Source: Thermoprotei archaeon
GTDB taxonomy: Archaea > Thermoproteota > Thermoprotei > Thermofilales > Thermofilaceae
Assembly: GCA_003649495.1 (NCBI GenBank)
Contig: QMRZ01000025.1
Span: forward strand, 1 to 14,882
Direction of reading: 5' to 3'
DNA length: 14,882 bases
The translations under genes and the position numbers were made by a program. A model generated the notes under the pieces. The model was not told the origin of the DNA. It searched no databases and was given only the letters and a program-made list of their open reading frames with translations. Positions 1 to 7,960 of this stretch are shown here, in pieces; position 1 is the first letter of the stretch, and the number at the start of each line of letters is the position of its first letter.

Positions 1-189
1 GAATGAAGAGGTTAGTGGCGGCTCAGCAGCCTGCAGCTCTTCACAACTCCGCTTTCACCTCCCTCCTCACAGCCGCCATGCCATACAGCGCCGCCCACTT
101 AATACGGTTATCACCCCCTAACTAGCGAGCGTGGGAGCTCTTAACTGGGACGCGCTGAACATTACCGAGAGCCCCCCTCTCCTGAAACA
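1..189. other. Upstream flank, no confident gene
   Basis: I see no gene I can support here. The first six bases read GAA TGA, which could be the last codon and stop of a plus-strand gene outside the window; in many archaea the proteasome alpha gene lies just upstream of SBDS, but one codon is not evidence. A 40-codon plus-strand frame from ATG 3 to TAG 123-125 has a composition unlike a typical protein and no Shine-Dalgarno motif. The SBDS frame stays open back to GTG 131, but that extension is better explained as promoter DNA because the SBDS fold begins at residue 31 of it. Confidence 0.4.
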
Positions 190-197
190 TTTAACTA
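190..197 (+). promoter_or_regulatory. TATA box for SBDS
   Basis: TTTAACTA preceded by an A-rich GAAACA element. Its centre lies about 27 bases upstream of ATG 221, the spacing expected for a leaderless archaeal transcript starting at that ATG. This supports ATG 221 over the upstream in-frame GTG 131. Confidence 0.5.
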
Positions 198-220
198 AGG
201 CTCTCGCCCTCTTAACAGGG

Positions 221-925
221 ATGAGCGGTAAGAAGAGGCTAGGCGTGGCGAGGCTTAGCAGGGGGGGTAAGCGCTTTGAAGTCGTTGTAGACGTGGAGAA
301 GGCTTGGCTACTGAGGAGCGGCAAGGAGGTTGAGTTGAGGGAGGTAGTGGAAAGCCCCCACGTATACTACGACGTGCGCAGGGGGCTGAAGGCGTCGCCA
401 GAGGACTTGAGGAAGGTGTTTGGGACAGATGACGTCCTGAAGGTGGCGGAGGTCATAATTAGGCATGGAGAGCTCCAGCTCACGGCTGAGCAGAGGAGGG
501 AGCTCGTAGAGATGAAGAAGAGGCAGATAATAGACTTCATAGCGCGCAACGCTGTAGATCCCCGCACTGGCCTGCCTCACCCGCCTAAGCGCATAGAGCT
601 CGCGCTCGAAGAGGCTAGGTTCCCCATTGACCCCTTTAAACCCGTCGAGGTCCAGGTTCAGGAGGCCATTAAGGCGCTAAGCCGCGTATTGCCGCTCAAG
701 CTGGCCAAGGCCCTCGTAGGAATTAAGATACCTCCACGCTATGTCGGCAGGGCGTATGGCGTAATAGCTAAGATGGGCAAGCTCGTGAGGAGCGACTACC
801 AGAGCGATGGGACGTGGATAGCTGAGCTGGAAGTTCCAGCTGGAGTTGTGGAGAGCTTAATACAGCGCGTTAATGCCTTAACTCGAGGTGAGGGAGAGGT
901 CAGAGTCCTCAGGACTACTTCCTGA
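221..925 (+). CDS. sbds: Ribosome maturation protein SBDS
   Basis: Archaeal homologue of SBDS/Sdo1. In eukaryotes SBDS acts with the GTPase EFL1 to release eIF6 from the 60S subunit; in archaea it is expected to work in large-subunit maturation and has been linked to the exosome. The 234-residue product matches the usual archaeal length. The N-terminal FYSH-type domain is recognisable from the start (KRLGVARLSRGGKRFEVVVD), followed by the helical middle domain (EQRRELVEMKKRQIIDFIARN, then DPRTGLPHPPKRIELALEEA) and a ferredoxin-like C-terminal domain. I chose ATG 221 because family members begin within a few residues of this point and a TATA box sits 27 bases upstream; GTG 131 would add 30 residues that look unlike the family. 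It lies directly upstream of the exosome genes, the classical archaeal order. Confidence 0.93.
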   Translation: MSGKKRLGVARLSRGGKRFEVVVDVEKAWLLRSGKEVELREVVESPHVYYDVRRGLKASPEDLRKVFGTDDVLKVAEVIIRHGELQLTAEQRRELVEMKKRQIIDFIARNAVDPRTGLPHPPKRIELALEEARFPIDPFKPVEVQVQEAIKALSRVLPLKLAKALVGIKIPPRYVGRAYGVIAKMGKLVRSDYQSDGTWIAELEVPAGVVESLIQRVNALTRGEGEVRVLRTTS

Positions 926-977
926 GAATCGAGCTCGGGTTAGGCGGGAGCGGTGGACGCTCATGTCTGAGAGTAGA

Positions 978-986
978 CTAAAATAC
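978..986 (+). promoter_or_regulatory. TATA-like element for rrp4 operon
   Basis: CTAAAATAC in the 85-base gap after SBDS, centred about 29 bases before GTG 1011, so rrp4-rrp41-rrp42 may also be transcribed from its own near-leaderless start. An AAGGAG motif at 998-1003, seven bases before GTG 1011, would instead serve a longer SBDS read-through mRNA. Both may be used. Confidence 0.35.
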
Positions 987-1010
987 TACTAGTTCTTAAG
1001 GAGTTATGGC

Positions 1011-1736
1011 GTGGGTACGCCGATGCCGATACGCGTGTCTAATGGCCAAGTCGTAGTGCCTGGAGAGCTAGTTGCTGAGGGGAGATGCGAGGTACTGGGC
1101 CCCCACTTCTCGAGTGGCAGGAGGCATTACGCTAAGGTATTGAGCGTGGCTGTTGTGGAGAAGCCCCGGCGCGTAAGGCTCATACCGCTTAAGCGGAGCT
1201 ACGTACCCGTCGAGGGCGACGTAGTGATAGGTAAGGTGGTCGATATAGGGCCGACCTCCTGGGTTATCGACATAAACTCGCCCTACATGGCGCTCCTCCA
1301 GGTCTCTGAGGTATTCCCGCGTCCTACGACCCTGCAGAGGGACCTATCCAAGATATTGAAGGTAGGCGACGTGGTGATAGCCAAGGTGTTATCCTTTGAC
1401 TTCGCTCACGACCCCCTGTTGACCATAAAGGAATCCAAGTTAGGCAAGGTGAGCAAGGGGCTACTCGTAGAGATACCCCCCTCCCGCGTGTCCAGGATAA
1501 TCGGCAGGAAGGGCCAGGTGGTGAACTACTTAAGGGACGTGCTCGGGGTGGAGCTCGTGGTGGGGAGAAATGGGCGTGTGTTAGTAGTGGGCGAGGACTC
1601 TGAGAGGGAGGCCGTGGCGGCCTACGTGATAAAGAGGCTATGCGAGGAGGCTTACGTGCCAGATCCCCTAGCTGCGGCTAAGCAGCTCGTGGAGGAGGCA
1701 TTGAGCTCGAGGGGTGATGTGAGTGGGCGGGGCTGA
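1011..1736 (+). CDS. rrp4: Exosome RNA-binding subunit Rrp4
   Basis: Cap subunit of the archaeal exosome: a trimer of Rrp4 (and/or Csl4) sits on the Rrp41-Rrp42 hexamer and feeds RNA into the central channel. The 241 residues show the family's three parts in order: an N-terminal domain ending near residue 60, an S1 domain (about 65-145, with GDVVIGKVVDIGPTSWVIDI and LLQVSEV), and a KH domain (about 150-220) with the GxxG loop GRKG. The start is GTG 1011, supported by AAGGAG seven bases upstream; ATG 1023 in the same frame is a possible alternative that would remove four residues. The last codons overlap the start of rrp41 by 14 bases, so the two are translationally coupled. Confidence 0.95.
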   Translation: MGTPMPIRVSNGQVVVPGELVAEGRCEVLGPHFSSGRRHYAKVLSVAVVEKPRRVRLIPLKRSYVPVEGDVVIGKVVDIGPTSWVIDINSPYMALLQVSEVFPRPTTLQRDLSKILKVGDVVIAKVLSFDFAHDPLLTIKESKLGKVSKGLLVEIPPSRVSRIIGRKGQVVNYLRDVLGVELVVGRNGRVLVVGEDSEREAVAAYVIKRLCEEAYVPDPLAAAKQLVEEALSSRGDVSGRG

Positions 1737-2478
1737 GGGCGTGAAGCTGCTGGATGAGGAGGGGAGGAGGCTAGACGGCAGGGCATTAAACGAGCTTAGG
1801 AAGTGTAGGATAGAGGCGGGCGTGCTGAAGAACGCGAATGGGTCAGCCTACATAGAGCTGGGCAGGAATAAGATACTGGTGGCAGTCTACGGGCCGAGGG
1901 AGGTGCACCCCCGCCACGAGGCGCTCCCCGATAGAATGCTCCTCAGGTGTAAGTACTCGATGCTGCCCTTCTCTGTGCCTGACAGGAAGAACCCTGCCCC
2001 ATCCAGGAGGGAGGTCGAGCTCTCAAAGGTAATAAGGGAGGCGCTGGAGCCAGCCATATTCCTGGAGGAGTACCCCCGTACGACCGTCGACGTGTACATT
2101 GAGGTCATAGAGGCGGATGGGAGCACGAGGGTGGCATCTATAACGGCTGCATCCGTGGCGTTAGCCGATGCTGGCATCCCGATGAGGGACCTGGTGGCTG
2201 GCGTCTCCGTGGGCAAGATAGAGGGTAAGCTAGCCATAGACATAAACGGGATCGAGGACCAGTATGGTGAAGGCGATATGCCGATAGCCATGATGCCCAG
2301 GCTCGGGGAGATAACACTCATACAGGCTGATGGGAGGTTCACTAGGGATGAGGTGGTCCAGGCCCTACAGATGGCTAGAGAGGCGATAGCTAAGCTCTAC
2401 GAGGAGCAGAAGAGGGCTCTGAAGGAGAAGTACTCCAGGATCCTGGAGGAAGTAGAGGGTGGCGAGGTGGTGAGATGA
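1723..2478 (+). CDS. rrp41: Exosome catalytic subunit Rrp41
   Basis: RNase PH-family subunit that carries the phosphorolytic active site of the archaeal exosome; it degrades RNA 3'-to-5' with phosphate and, in reverse, can add heteropolymeric tails. The 251-residue product has the family's opening RRLDGR and GSAYIELGRNK, the arginine-rich basic segment around 60-100, and the YGEGDMP motif, whose aspartate (about residue 185) matches the catalytic aspartate of characterised archaeal Rrp41. A charged helical tail (about 215-251) ends the protein. The start is GTG 1723, inside the end of rrp4; GGTGAT at 1713-1718 is a strong archaeal Shine-Dalgarno five bases upstream. GTG 1741 is a less likely alternative. 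The stop overlaps the rrp42 start as ATGA. Confidence 0.96.
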   Translation: MGGAEGVKLLDEEGRRLDGRALNELRKCRIEAGVLKNANGSAYIELGRNKILVAVYGPREVHPRHEALPDRMLLRCKYSMLPFSVPDRKNPAPSRREVELSKVIREALEPAIFLEEYPRTTVDVYIEVIEADGSTRVASITAASVALADAGIPMRDLVAGVSVGKIEGKLAIDINGIEDQYGEGDMPIAMMPRLGEITLIQADGRFTRDEVVQALQMAREAIAKLYEEQKRALKEKYSRILEEVEGGEVVR

Positions 2479-3290
2479 GCGAGCGAGTACACACCGTCGT
2501 ACCTGCACCACGCAGGGAGGCAATACTCTCAATGCTCAAGCGGGGCGAGAGGGTCGATGGGAGGAGGGCTGATGAGTATAGGGAGGTGAGGGTGGAGACC
2601 GGAGTCGTGGGGAACGCGGAGGGGTCGGCCAGGGTCTCCATTGGCCACACCAAGGTGATAGCCGGAGTGAAGGCGTCCCCTGGCTCGCCATTCCCCGACG
2701 CGCCTGATAAGGGGATACAGATAGTGTATGCAGAGCTGATACCAATGGCGTCGCCGATATTCGAGCCAGGGCCGCCCGATGAGAACGATGTGGAGCTGGC
2801 TAGAGTGGTTGACAGGGGCCTCAGGAGTTCGTCAACCGTAAAGCTCGAGGAGCTGGCTCTGGTCCCTGGCAAGCACGTGTGGAGGATTTACATCGACATA
2901 TACCCGATAGACCACGATGGCAACCTCATAGACGCCTCTGGGCTAGCCGCAGTAGCGGCATTACTGACCTCGAAGATACCGAAGGTGAGCGTGTCGTCAA
3001 ATGGAAGCTTAGTGATGGAGGAGGAGAGGGTCCCGCTGCCCATAGGAGACGCCCCCGTCTTCGTGACGATTGCTAAGATAGGCGACACGCTCGTCGTGGA
3101 CCCCTGCTACGAGGAGGAGCTAGTGATGGACGCACGCATCACTTTCGCGATAGATAGAGAGGGTAACGTGTGCGCAATCCAGAAGGGTGGGAGAGGTAGC
3201 TTCAGTGCAGATGAGGTTGTGAAGGCCCTTGACCTAGCCCTCGCCCTAGCCCCTGAGCTGAGAAGCAAGCTCCCCCCGTTCCCCCAGTGA
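2475..3290 (+). CDS. rrp42: Exosome structural subunit Rrp42
   Basis: Second RNase PH-like subunit of the archaeal exosome ring. It pairs with Rrp41 to form the hexamer; the family lacks its own active site but contributes RNA-binding residues at the interface. The 271-residue product is of normal length. It shows the paralogous opening GERVDGRRADEYR and ETGVVGNAEGSARVSIGHTK, the conserved PGPPDEN stretch and ELARVVDRGLR, followed by the HVWRIYIDIYPIDHDGN strand block. The catalytic YGEGDMP signature of Rrp41 is absent, as expected. It starts with an ATG inside the ATGA overlap with rrp41, preceded by GAGGTGGTGAG. Its TGA lies one base from the stop of tmcA on the other strand. In many crenarchaea rpl37ae and other genes continue this operon; here they do not follow. 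Confidence 0.96.
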   Translation: MSERVHTVVPAPRREAILSMLKRGERVDGRRADEYREVRVETGVVGNAEGSARVSIGHTKVIAGVKASPGSPFPDAPDKGIQIVYAELIPMASPIFEPGPPDENDVELARVVDRGLRSSSTVKLEELALVPGKHVWRIYIDIYPIDHDGNLIDASGLAAVAALLTSKIPKVSVSSNGSLVMEEERVPLPIGDAPVFVTIAKIGDTLVVDPCYEEELVMDARITFAIDREGNVCAIQKGGRGSFSADEVVKALDLALALAPELRSKLPPFPQ

Positions 3291-3291
3291 C

Positions 3292-5688
3292 TCACGTTAA
3301 AGTGAGGTAGAGGTATTTCTCGCCGTCTCGCTCGCTCTTGATACCGTAGAATTTCTCGCACATCGCCCTGGCGGCAGCCCTTAGCTCGTCCATAGCCCGT
3401 GGCGGCGGGATGTTGAGCTCCGAGCACGCCACCTTCCAGCTCTTAGCCTGGAGAACCTTAGTTATGAGCAGGAGCTCCTGCTCCTCGCTTAGGAACTCGT
3501 GGCCGCCCATGAAGTAGGCGCGTGCAAGTTCCCCCATGCAGTCCATGCAGTTCTCCAGCGTCATGTCCCCCCATGCGTAGGATACGAGCCTCCCCACCTG
3601 GTATACAGTGAGGCGGGGCGTTACCTTTGAGGCGGGTGTTGCGTGAAGCAGCGCTCTCACCACCCTGGGGCTTAGGTCGTGGTAGGGCTCAGCGAGCGAG
3701 TACAGGAGCCTCCTCTTGAACTCCCGCGCTATCACCTCGACGTACCTAGCGACCTCCTCCCTGAGGGGCTTCACCACGAGAATCGAGTACTCGCCGCTCA
3801 CTGGGTTCCTATCCGGGCTCAAGTGTACGGGCACGTACCCATTCTTGAGCCAGAAGTTCAGTAGCTCATACGTGACGCCGAAGCCCGCACCCACCCAGTC
3901 GTAGCCTCTCTCCCTGGCTTCTCTCTCCACCTCCTGCAGGGCTCGCGACCCAAGACCCCTGCCCCAGAGCTCTGGGTGTGTAGCTATCCTCACTATCCTT
4001 ATGCCCTTGAACCTGCCGAAGTCCACCAGCTTATAGTGCTTGATGAGGCGGTCAGGGATTATATTGCCCATTATCCACGCACCTCTCGACGACTCCCTAG
4101 CCAGTTCCTCATCTAGAGGCCCCTCCTCTGCCAGTTCCAGGGAGACCACTATCTTCCCAGTTCTGAGCCTTAAGGCACGTACCATGTGGTGCGGCGCGTC
4201 CATCATCATACCGAGGTCGTTGGGGTTGTTGCGGTAGTGGGCCATTATGTAGATCCCGAAGAACTCCCTCAGCGCCTGCTCGTCGCGTAGGAAGAACTCC
4301 TCCAGATCGGGCACGAGGTACTCCACATCCATGGACTCCACGCACTTGACGTCCTCTTTATCCAGCACGGCGGGCTCCGCGTCTAGCAACAGAGTGTCAA
4401 AGGCCCACTCCTCTACGGGGTCCCCCGCCGAGTACCTTATAGGCTCCTCCATCTCGTACTCGTACACCTCCACGTTCCTCAGCCTCTTAAGCCTCCGGAG
4501 GAAGCGGACCGAGAAGCCCCTCCCCGCGCCCTCGTAGCCGTGTATGGTTGAGGAGTACACTACTCTGTCGTACCGCCTGAGGAGAGCGAATAACATGGGC
4601 ACTTGGAGTGATGCGGCCTCATCTACTGCCAGCAGGTCAGCACGCCTAGCGACAGCCTCCAGAGGCTTGAAGTACCTCACCTCTATGCCCTTAGCCCTGA
4701 TCCCCACCACCAGGCCCTGTCTCTCCTCGACCTCAACCTCGTGATTCAGCTTTTCCAGCCCTCGCCTCACGAACTTAAAGAGCTCCTGCACGTTGGCCTC
4801 GCTAGGCGCGGTGACAGCGACCCTGCACATCCCCTTAGCTCTCCTAATCCTGTGTGCTAAGCCTGCGAGCCCCATTCCGATTGCCGACGACTTGCCCCTC
4901 CCCCTATCCGCCGTCACTATCACCACTCGCTTAGTGCCCTTCTCCGGCCTCTCGTAGAGGTTCTCCAGCAGCTTGAGGACTTCCACCTGATCTCTGGTGA
5001 GCGCCAGCCTGTAGATGGGCTCGGGTAGAAGTCGTTTCTCAGGCACCTCGGGGGGAGTCCTCTTGAACGCCCTCAGCCTCCTGGGCAGGTCAGAGGTCTT
5101 CAGCAAGCGGCGCTCATCGACATCATATATTATGATCCCCCTGTGCTCGTACAGCTTAGCTACGAACCTCCTCTCAAAGTACCTCCGCAGGTGCTCAGGG
5201 CCGTACTGCGGGGTCAGCAGGGTACTTTGGAACCTCGTCACAACCTCTTTCGTCAGCTTATCGAGGGGGGGCATGAGGAGGACGTATAGCCCGCCGCCGT
5301 CCACGATGCCGGAGAGGCGGCCCAGGTCATTGGGCTCCAGGTTGTTGATGAGGTCTATCACAGCGGCGTCGAAGGTCCTCCCCAGAAGCTTGATACTCTC
5401 GTGGTATGGGACGTAGGACACGTTGCATGGCTGCTTGAGGGCGCGCTCAAACATCTCCCTGCGGGCGCAGCCATCCTCGTAAAAGGCGTGATAAACGTAG
5501 AGGATCCCCTCCCCCACCTCGCTCCCCGCTCTTAGGAATATGTTTATTGCCTCCACCGCCCCCATCACGAGGTTCCCATCATTATCGCCAGTCAGGACTA
5601 GCATTACCCGCTGATGCGCCCGCCTCGCGTACCTCAGCGCCCCCAGTAGTTCGGAGACAGCGTCCCTGGACAGCACTATGTTCCTCAA
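3292..5688 (-). CDS. tmcA: RNA cytidine acetyltransferase TmcA/Nat10-like
   Basis: Makes N4-acetylcytidine using acetyl-CoA and ATP. Bacterial TmcA modifies the elongator tRNA-Met wobble base, whereas eukaryotic Nat10/Kre33 and thermophilic archaeal homologues also act on rRNA and other RNAs. The 798 residues contain an N-terminal TmcA_N-like region (1-200), an RNA-helicase-type ATPase with Walker A TADRGRGKS (259-267), Walker B DEAA (356-359) and STIHGYEGAGRGF (380-392), then a GNAT domain with the acetyl-CoA loop HPELWGRGLGSR (571-582), and a C-terminal RNA-binding region. The start is TTG 5688: an in-frame TGA lies three codons upstream and GGTGA precedes the TTG by a suitable spacing. GTG at codon 5 is an alternative. 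It is last in the pth2-truD-tmcA direction, after a 60-base gap containing a possible promoter. Confidence 0.94.
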   Translation of the reverse strand: MRNIVLSRDAVSELLGALRYARRAHQRVMLVLTGDNDGNLVMGAVEAINIFLRAGSEVGEGILYVYHAFYEDGCARREMFERALKQPCNVSYVPYHESIKLLGRTFDAAVIDLINNLEPNDLGRLSGIVDGGGLYVLLMPPLDKLTKEVVTRFQSTLLTPQYGPEHLRRYFERRFVAKLYEHRGIIIYDVDERRLLKTSDLPRRLRAFKRTPPEVPEKRLLPEPIYRLALTRDQVEVLKLLENLYERPEKGTKRVVIVTADRGRGKSSAIGMGLAGLAHRIRRAKGMCRVAVTAPSEANVQELFKFVRRGLEKLNHEVEVEERQGLVVGIRAKGIEVRYFKPLEAVARRADLLAVDEAASLQVPMLFALLRRYDRVVYSSTIHGYEGAGRGFSVRFLRRLKRLRNVEVYEYEMEEPIRYSAGDPVEEWAFDTLLLDAEPAVLDKEDVKCVESMDVEYLVPDLEEFFLRDEQALREFFGIYIMAHYRNNPNDLGMMMDAPHHMVRALRLRTGKIVVSLELAEEGPLDEELARESSRGAWIMGNIIPDRLIKHYKLVDFGRFKGIRIVRIATHPELWGRGLGSRALQEVEREARERGYDWVGAGFGVTYELLNFWLKNGYVPVHLSPDRNPVSGEYSILVVKPLREEVARYVEVIAREFKRRLLYSLAEPYHDLSPRVVRALLHATPASKVTPRLTVYQVGRLVSYAWGDMTLENCMDCMGELARAYFMGGHEFLSEEQELLLITKVLQAKSWKVACSELNIPPPRAMDELRAAARAMCEKFYGIKSERDGEKYLYLTLT

Positions 5689-5726
5689 ACCCGCTCACCG
5701 CGCTGCTGACACCTTGGACGGTAGCC

Positions 5727-5735
5727 GTAAAAACT
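5727..5735 (-). promoter_or_regulatory. Possible internal promoter for tmcA
   Basis: On the minus strand the gap between truD and tmcA reads AGTTTTTAC, the only AT-rich stretch in a GC-rich region. A start of transcription about 26 bases downstream (near 5705) would leave a short leader carrying the GGTGA Shine-Dalgarno just before TTG 5688. It suggests tmcA can be expressed apart from the upstream genes. Confidence 0.3.
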
Positions 5736-5748
5736 CTTAGCCCAAGTG

Positions 5749-7107
5749 CTAAAAGCCCTGCGCGGCTGGGTCCTCGGGCTTAATGAACTCCCTCAAGAGG
5801 ACGGTCGCGTACATCCCCTTCCTGAGCGTAAAGCTGAAGAACGCAACGGGCCCCTCCTCTGTAACGGCAACGTCAAAGCACATGGCCTCAGGCCTGAGCG
5901 CTACAGGCCTTACAGTCCCCCTCGAGGAGAGCTCCGGCATGTGGCGAACCTTGAACATGTCTATCGACACCTCCTCCTCCGCGAGTACCTCCCTCTCAAT
6001 AGCTCCTGGCACTCCCTCGGCGAGCGTTGTGGAATAGCCGGGGACGTTAGCCACCACCTCAGCCTGTCCTCTCGCTATAAGCCTGTTCACCTTATCCAGG
6101 TTGCTCTCGTTAGCCCTCAGGATGCTACCGAGATCCCCATCGCGGCGCAGTGCGACGAGGTCCCCCACCACGGCCCTCGAAAGGGGGAGTCCAGCCTCAA
6201 GACGCTTGCTTAGTACGAGGTTAAACAAATACGCCTGGAACGCTCCCACGAAGAGCTGCCTCACAGATAGGGGCAGGGTTCTTATGGCGCCAGCGTAGTC
6301 GCCGGGGTGCTTAATTAAATAGTATATGATGGCGCGCTCATGATGTAGCCTGCGGGGGAATAGCTCTAGGGCGCCCTTGAGGTCCCACGTAGATGCCAGG
6401 TAGCACCTAGCCTCCTTAGCCCTCGGCGACTCACCTGGGTAGACGCGGGTCAGCAATGCCCGCACCGCATCCTCAAACTCCCCTCTCAGTATGTGCTTAC
6501 CGATAATGTGTGTGAGAGGCCTTATGGTGCCGAACCTCTGGTAGCCGTAGTAGTTCGGCGCTCCTCCAGACTCCTCCAGCTCGGCACATATGCGCTTGAT
6601 CCTCTCCTCCGCCTCCCTGGCCCCTACCTCCAGCCTCCTGACCCTTACTCGAAACGCATTACCGTAGAGCATGCCAGGAGTCAGCTTGAAAGGCATCTTG
6701 AACGCATTATGTATCCACACCTTGCTCCCTACGCGCTTGGGCAGCTCGTGTGGCTCCACCCCCTCCACGCAGGCTAGCTGGAACGTCACAGCATGCGCAT
6801 CCTTCAGCCCAGCCACGCTGAGCCGCTTATGGCTTATTCCAATAGCTCGAGCCACTGCCCTCAGCGCGGTCACTGTATCCACTCCCCGCTTCTCGAGGAG
6901 GAACCATGTATATTCGCCCTCACCGCCGCCTATCCTGCGTACATCCCGAGGAGTGCACAGGACCCCGCCCAGCGCCACTTCTACAACTATGAAGTCCTCG
7001 TCTCTCACCCTGAGGACCCCTCCCACGCCCTCACTACTCGTAGCGTAGAACTTCATCCCCAGCTCTTCATCAAGCTTGGATCGAGTTGGAGAGGGCATTT
7101 CGATCAC
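5749..7107 (-). CDS. truD: tRNA pseudouridine(13) synthase TruD
   Basis: Isomerises uridine to pseudouridine, by family at tRNA position 13; archaeal members are TruD/Pus7-like. In the 452 residues the catalytic motif GLKDAHAVT is clear, with the nucleophilic aspartate near residue 103. The N-terminal EDFIVVEV strand, NYYGYQRFG and the FQAYLFNLVLS helix of the TRUD insertion domain also match the family. The frame opens at GTG 7107, which overlaps the pth2 stop as GTGA. ATG 7098 in the same frame is equally possible, and the conserved fold does not begin until about residue 18 (MKFYATSSEGVGG), so the exact start is uncertain. Nothing in the protein looks damaged. It sits between pth2 and tmcA, all acting on tRNA. 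Confidence 0.95.
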   Translation of the reverse strand: MIEMPSPTRSKLDEELGMKFYATSSEGVGGVLRVRDEDFIVVEVALGGVLCTPRDVRRIGGGEGEYTWFLLEKRGVDTVTALRAVARAIGISHKRLSVAGLKDAHAVTFQLACVEGVEPHELPKRVGSKVWIHNAFKMPFKLTPGMLYGNAFRVRVRRLEVGAREAEERIKRICAELEESGGAPNYYGYQRFGTIRPLTHIIGKHILRGEFEDAVRALLTRVYPGESPRAKEARCYLASTWDLKGALELFPRRLHHERAIIYYLIKHPGDYAGAIRTLPLSVRQLFVGAFQAYLFNLVLSKRLEAGLPLSRAVVGDLVALRRDGDLGSILRANESNLDKVNRLIARGQAEVVANVPGYSTTLAEGVPGAIEREVLAEEEVSIDMFKVRHMPELSSRGTVRPVALRPEAMCFDVAVTEEGPVAFFSFTLRKGMYATVLLREFIKPEDPAAQGF

Positions 7108-7457
7108 AGCAGCTTAAGCTTCCCCGTGACCTTGTCAACGAGCTCCTCGGGTGCCGGGCCGATGGCTAATGCCGTGACTGTCCCGGGGGGGAGCTGCGTC
7201 AGCCCCATATCCCTGATCAATGCGGTGGGCAAGCCTAGTCGCCTAGCCTTCTCATGAAGCTTCAGTAGCTCCTCAAGCGACCCCACTTTTAACACCACTT
7301 TCTTCTGCCCTTCTCTCATCCACTCCTCAAACCACTCCGGCCTCTCCCCCCTGGCCGCCTCAGCCGCAGCGACTGCAGCGTGAGCTACTTGTGCAGCTAA
7401 CTTCCCCTTCCCCATCCTGATGTCAGTCCTCACGACTATGCTCTGCTTGTACTTCAA
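7104..7457 (-). CDS. pth2: Peptidyl-tRNA hydrolase, archaeal Pth2 type
   Basis: Cleaves the ester bond of peptidyl-tRNAs that drop off ribosomes, recycling tRNA. The 117-residue product is full length for Pth2 (unrelated to bacterial Pth1). Family hallmarks are the opening KYKQSIVVRTDIRMGKGKLAAQ, the AAQVAHA helix with the conserved histidine, KVVLKVGSLEEL, and the C-terminal signature TQLPPGTVTALAIGPAP. The start is TTG 7457: it gives exactly the family's N terminus, and the next in-frame ATG (residue 15) would delete the first strand. The TTG overlaps the stop of the upstream gene as TTGA, and its own TGA overlaps the truD GTG as GTGA, so the three genes are translationally coupled. Confidence 0.95.
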   Translation of the reverse strand: MKYKQSIVVRTDIRMGKGKLAAQVAHAAVAAAEAARGERPEWFEEWMREGQKKVVLKVGSLEELLKLHEKARRLGLPTALIRDMGLTQLPPGTVTALAIGPAPEELVDKVTGKLKLL

Positions 7458-7951
7458 AGCCCCCGCTTATAGCCTATCTTCCTCAGGAATTCCATCCGCT
7501 CGCGCGCCTTAGCCTCATCCTCTATGCCCAGGGGCTTGTAGCCATCCACCACGCCCAGCACAGCTCGTCCCTGCTCGGTCTCGGCCACTATCACCTCTAC
7601 GGGGTTAGCCGTCGCGCAGTAGAGGGTGACGACCTCTTGAACATTCTTCAGAGAGTTTAGCATGTTAATGGGCCACGCCCCCCTGACATATATTATGAAG
7701 AAGTGGCCAGCGCCCACGTCGAGGGCTGCCTTAGCGGCCAGCTTCCTGAGCTCCTCATCGTTGCCCTCCACCCTCACCAGCCTATCTCCCGAGGCCTCGC
7801 AAAACGCCAGGCCGAAGCGCACGTTAGGCACTGAGCTGACCACGGCCTCGTAGAGGTCTTCGACGGTCTTTATGAAGTGTGCCTGACCCAGGATTACGTT
7901 AACCCCTTCGGGGACGTCGATCTTTGCTGAGAGTAGCTTGACCGCGCTCAT
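7454..7951 (-). CDS. Adenosine-specific kinase family protein (COG1839)
   Basis: Member of the small archaeal/bacterial Adenosine_kin family (PF04008), called adenosine-specific kinase on limited structural and binding data; its cellular role is poorly known. The 165-residue product carries the family's strongly conserved blocks: VPEGVNVILGQAHFIKTVEDLYEA split over the first 35 residues, FGLAFCEASGDRLVRVEGND, INMLNSLKNVQEVVTLYCATANPVEV and AETEQGRAVLGVVDGYKPLGIE. The start is ATG 7951, four bases or so downstream of the start of transcription predicted from the TATA box at 7977-7985. It is the first gene of a minus-strand operon with pth2, truD and tmcA, which suggests, as inference only, a task in nucleoside or tRNA metabolism. 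An inverted repeat surrounds its promoter. Confidence 0.9.
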   Translation of the reverse strand: MSAVKLLSAKIDVPEGVNVILGQAHFIKTVEDLYEAVVSSVPNVRFGLAFCEASGDRLVRVEGNDEELRKLAAKAALDVGAGHFFIIYVRGAWPINMLNSLKNVQEVVTLYCATANPVEVIVAETEQGRAVLGVVDGYKPLGIEDEAKARERMEFLRKIGYKRGL

Positions 7952-7960
7952 GACGGTAGT

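Noticed and set aside
3..125. 40-codon plus-strand frame at the left edge
   Set aside because: No ribosome-binding motif, no recognisable sequence, and an amino-acid mix typical of chance frames in GC-rich DNA.
131..220. N-terminal extension of SBDS from GTG 131
   Set aside because: The SBDS fold begins at ATG 221, a TATA box lies inside the extension at leaderless spacing, and the extra 30 residues do not resemble the family.
1887..2872. Minus-strand frames of 150-160 codons opposite rrp41 and rrp42
   Set aside because: The plus-strand exosome genes explain this DNA completely; the antisense translations are Ser/Pro-rich and match nothing I know.
3679..5416. Several 60-130 codon plus-strand frames opposite tmcA
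   Set aside because: They are shadows of a well-conserved minus-strand gene, rich in Ser, Arg and Pro, with no family features.
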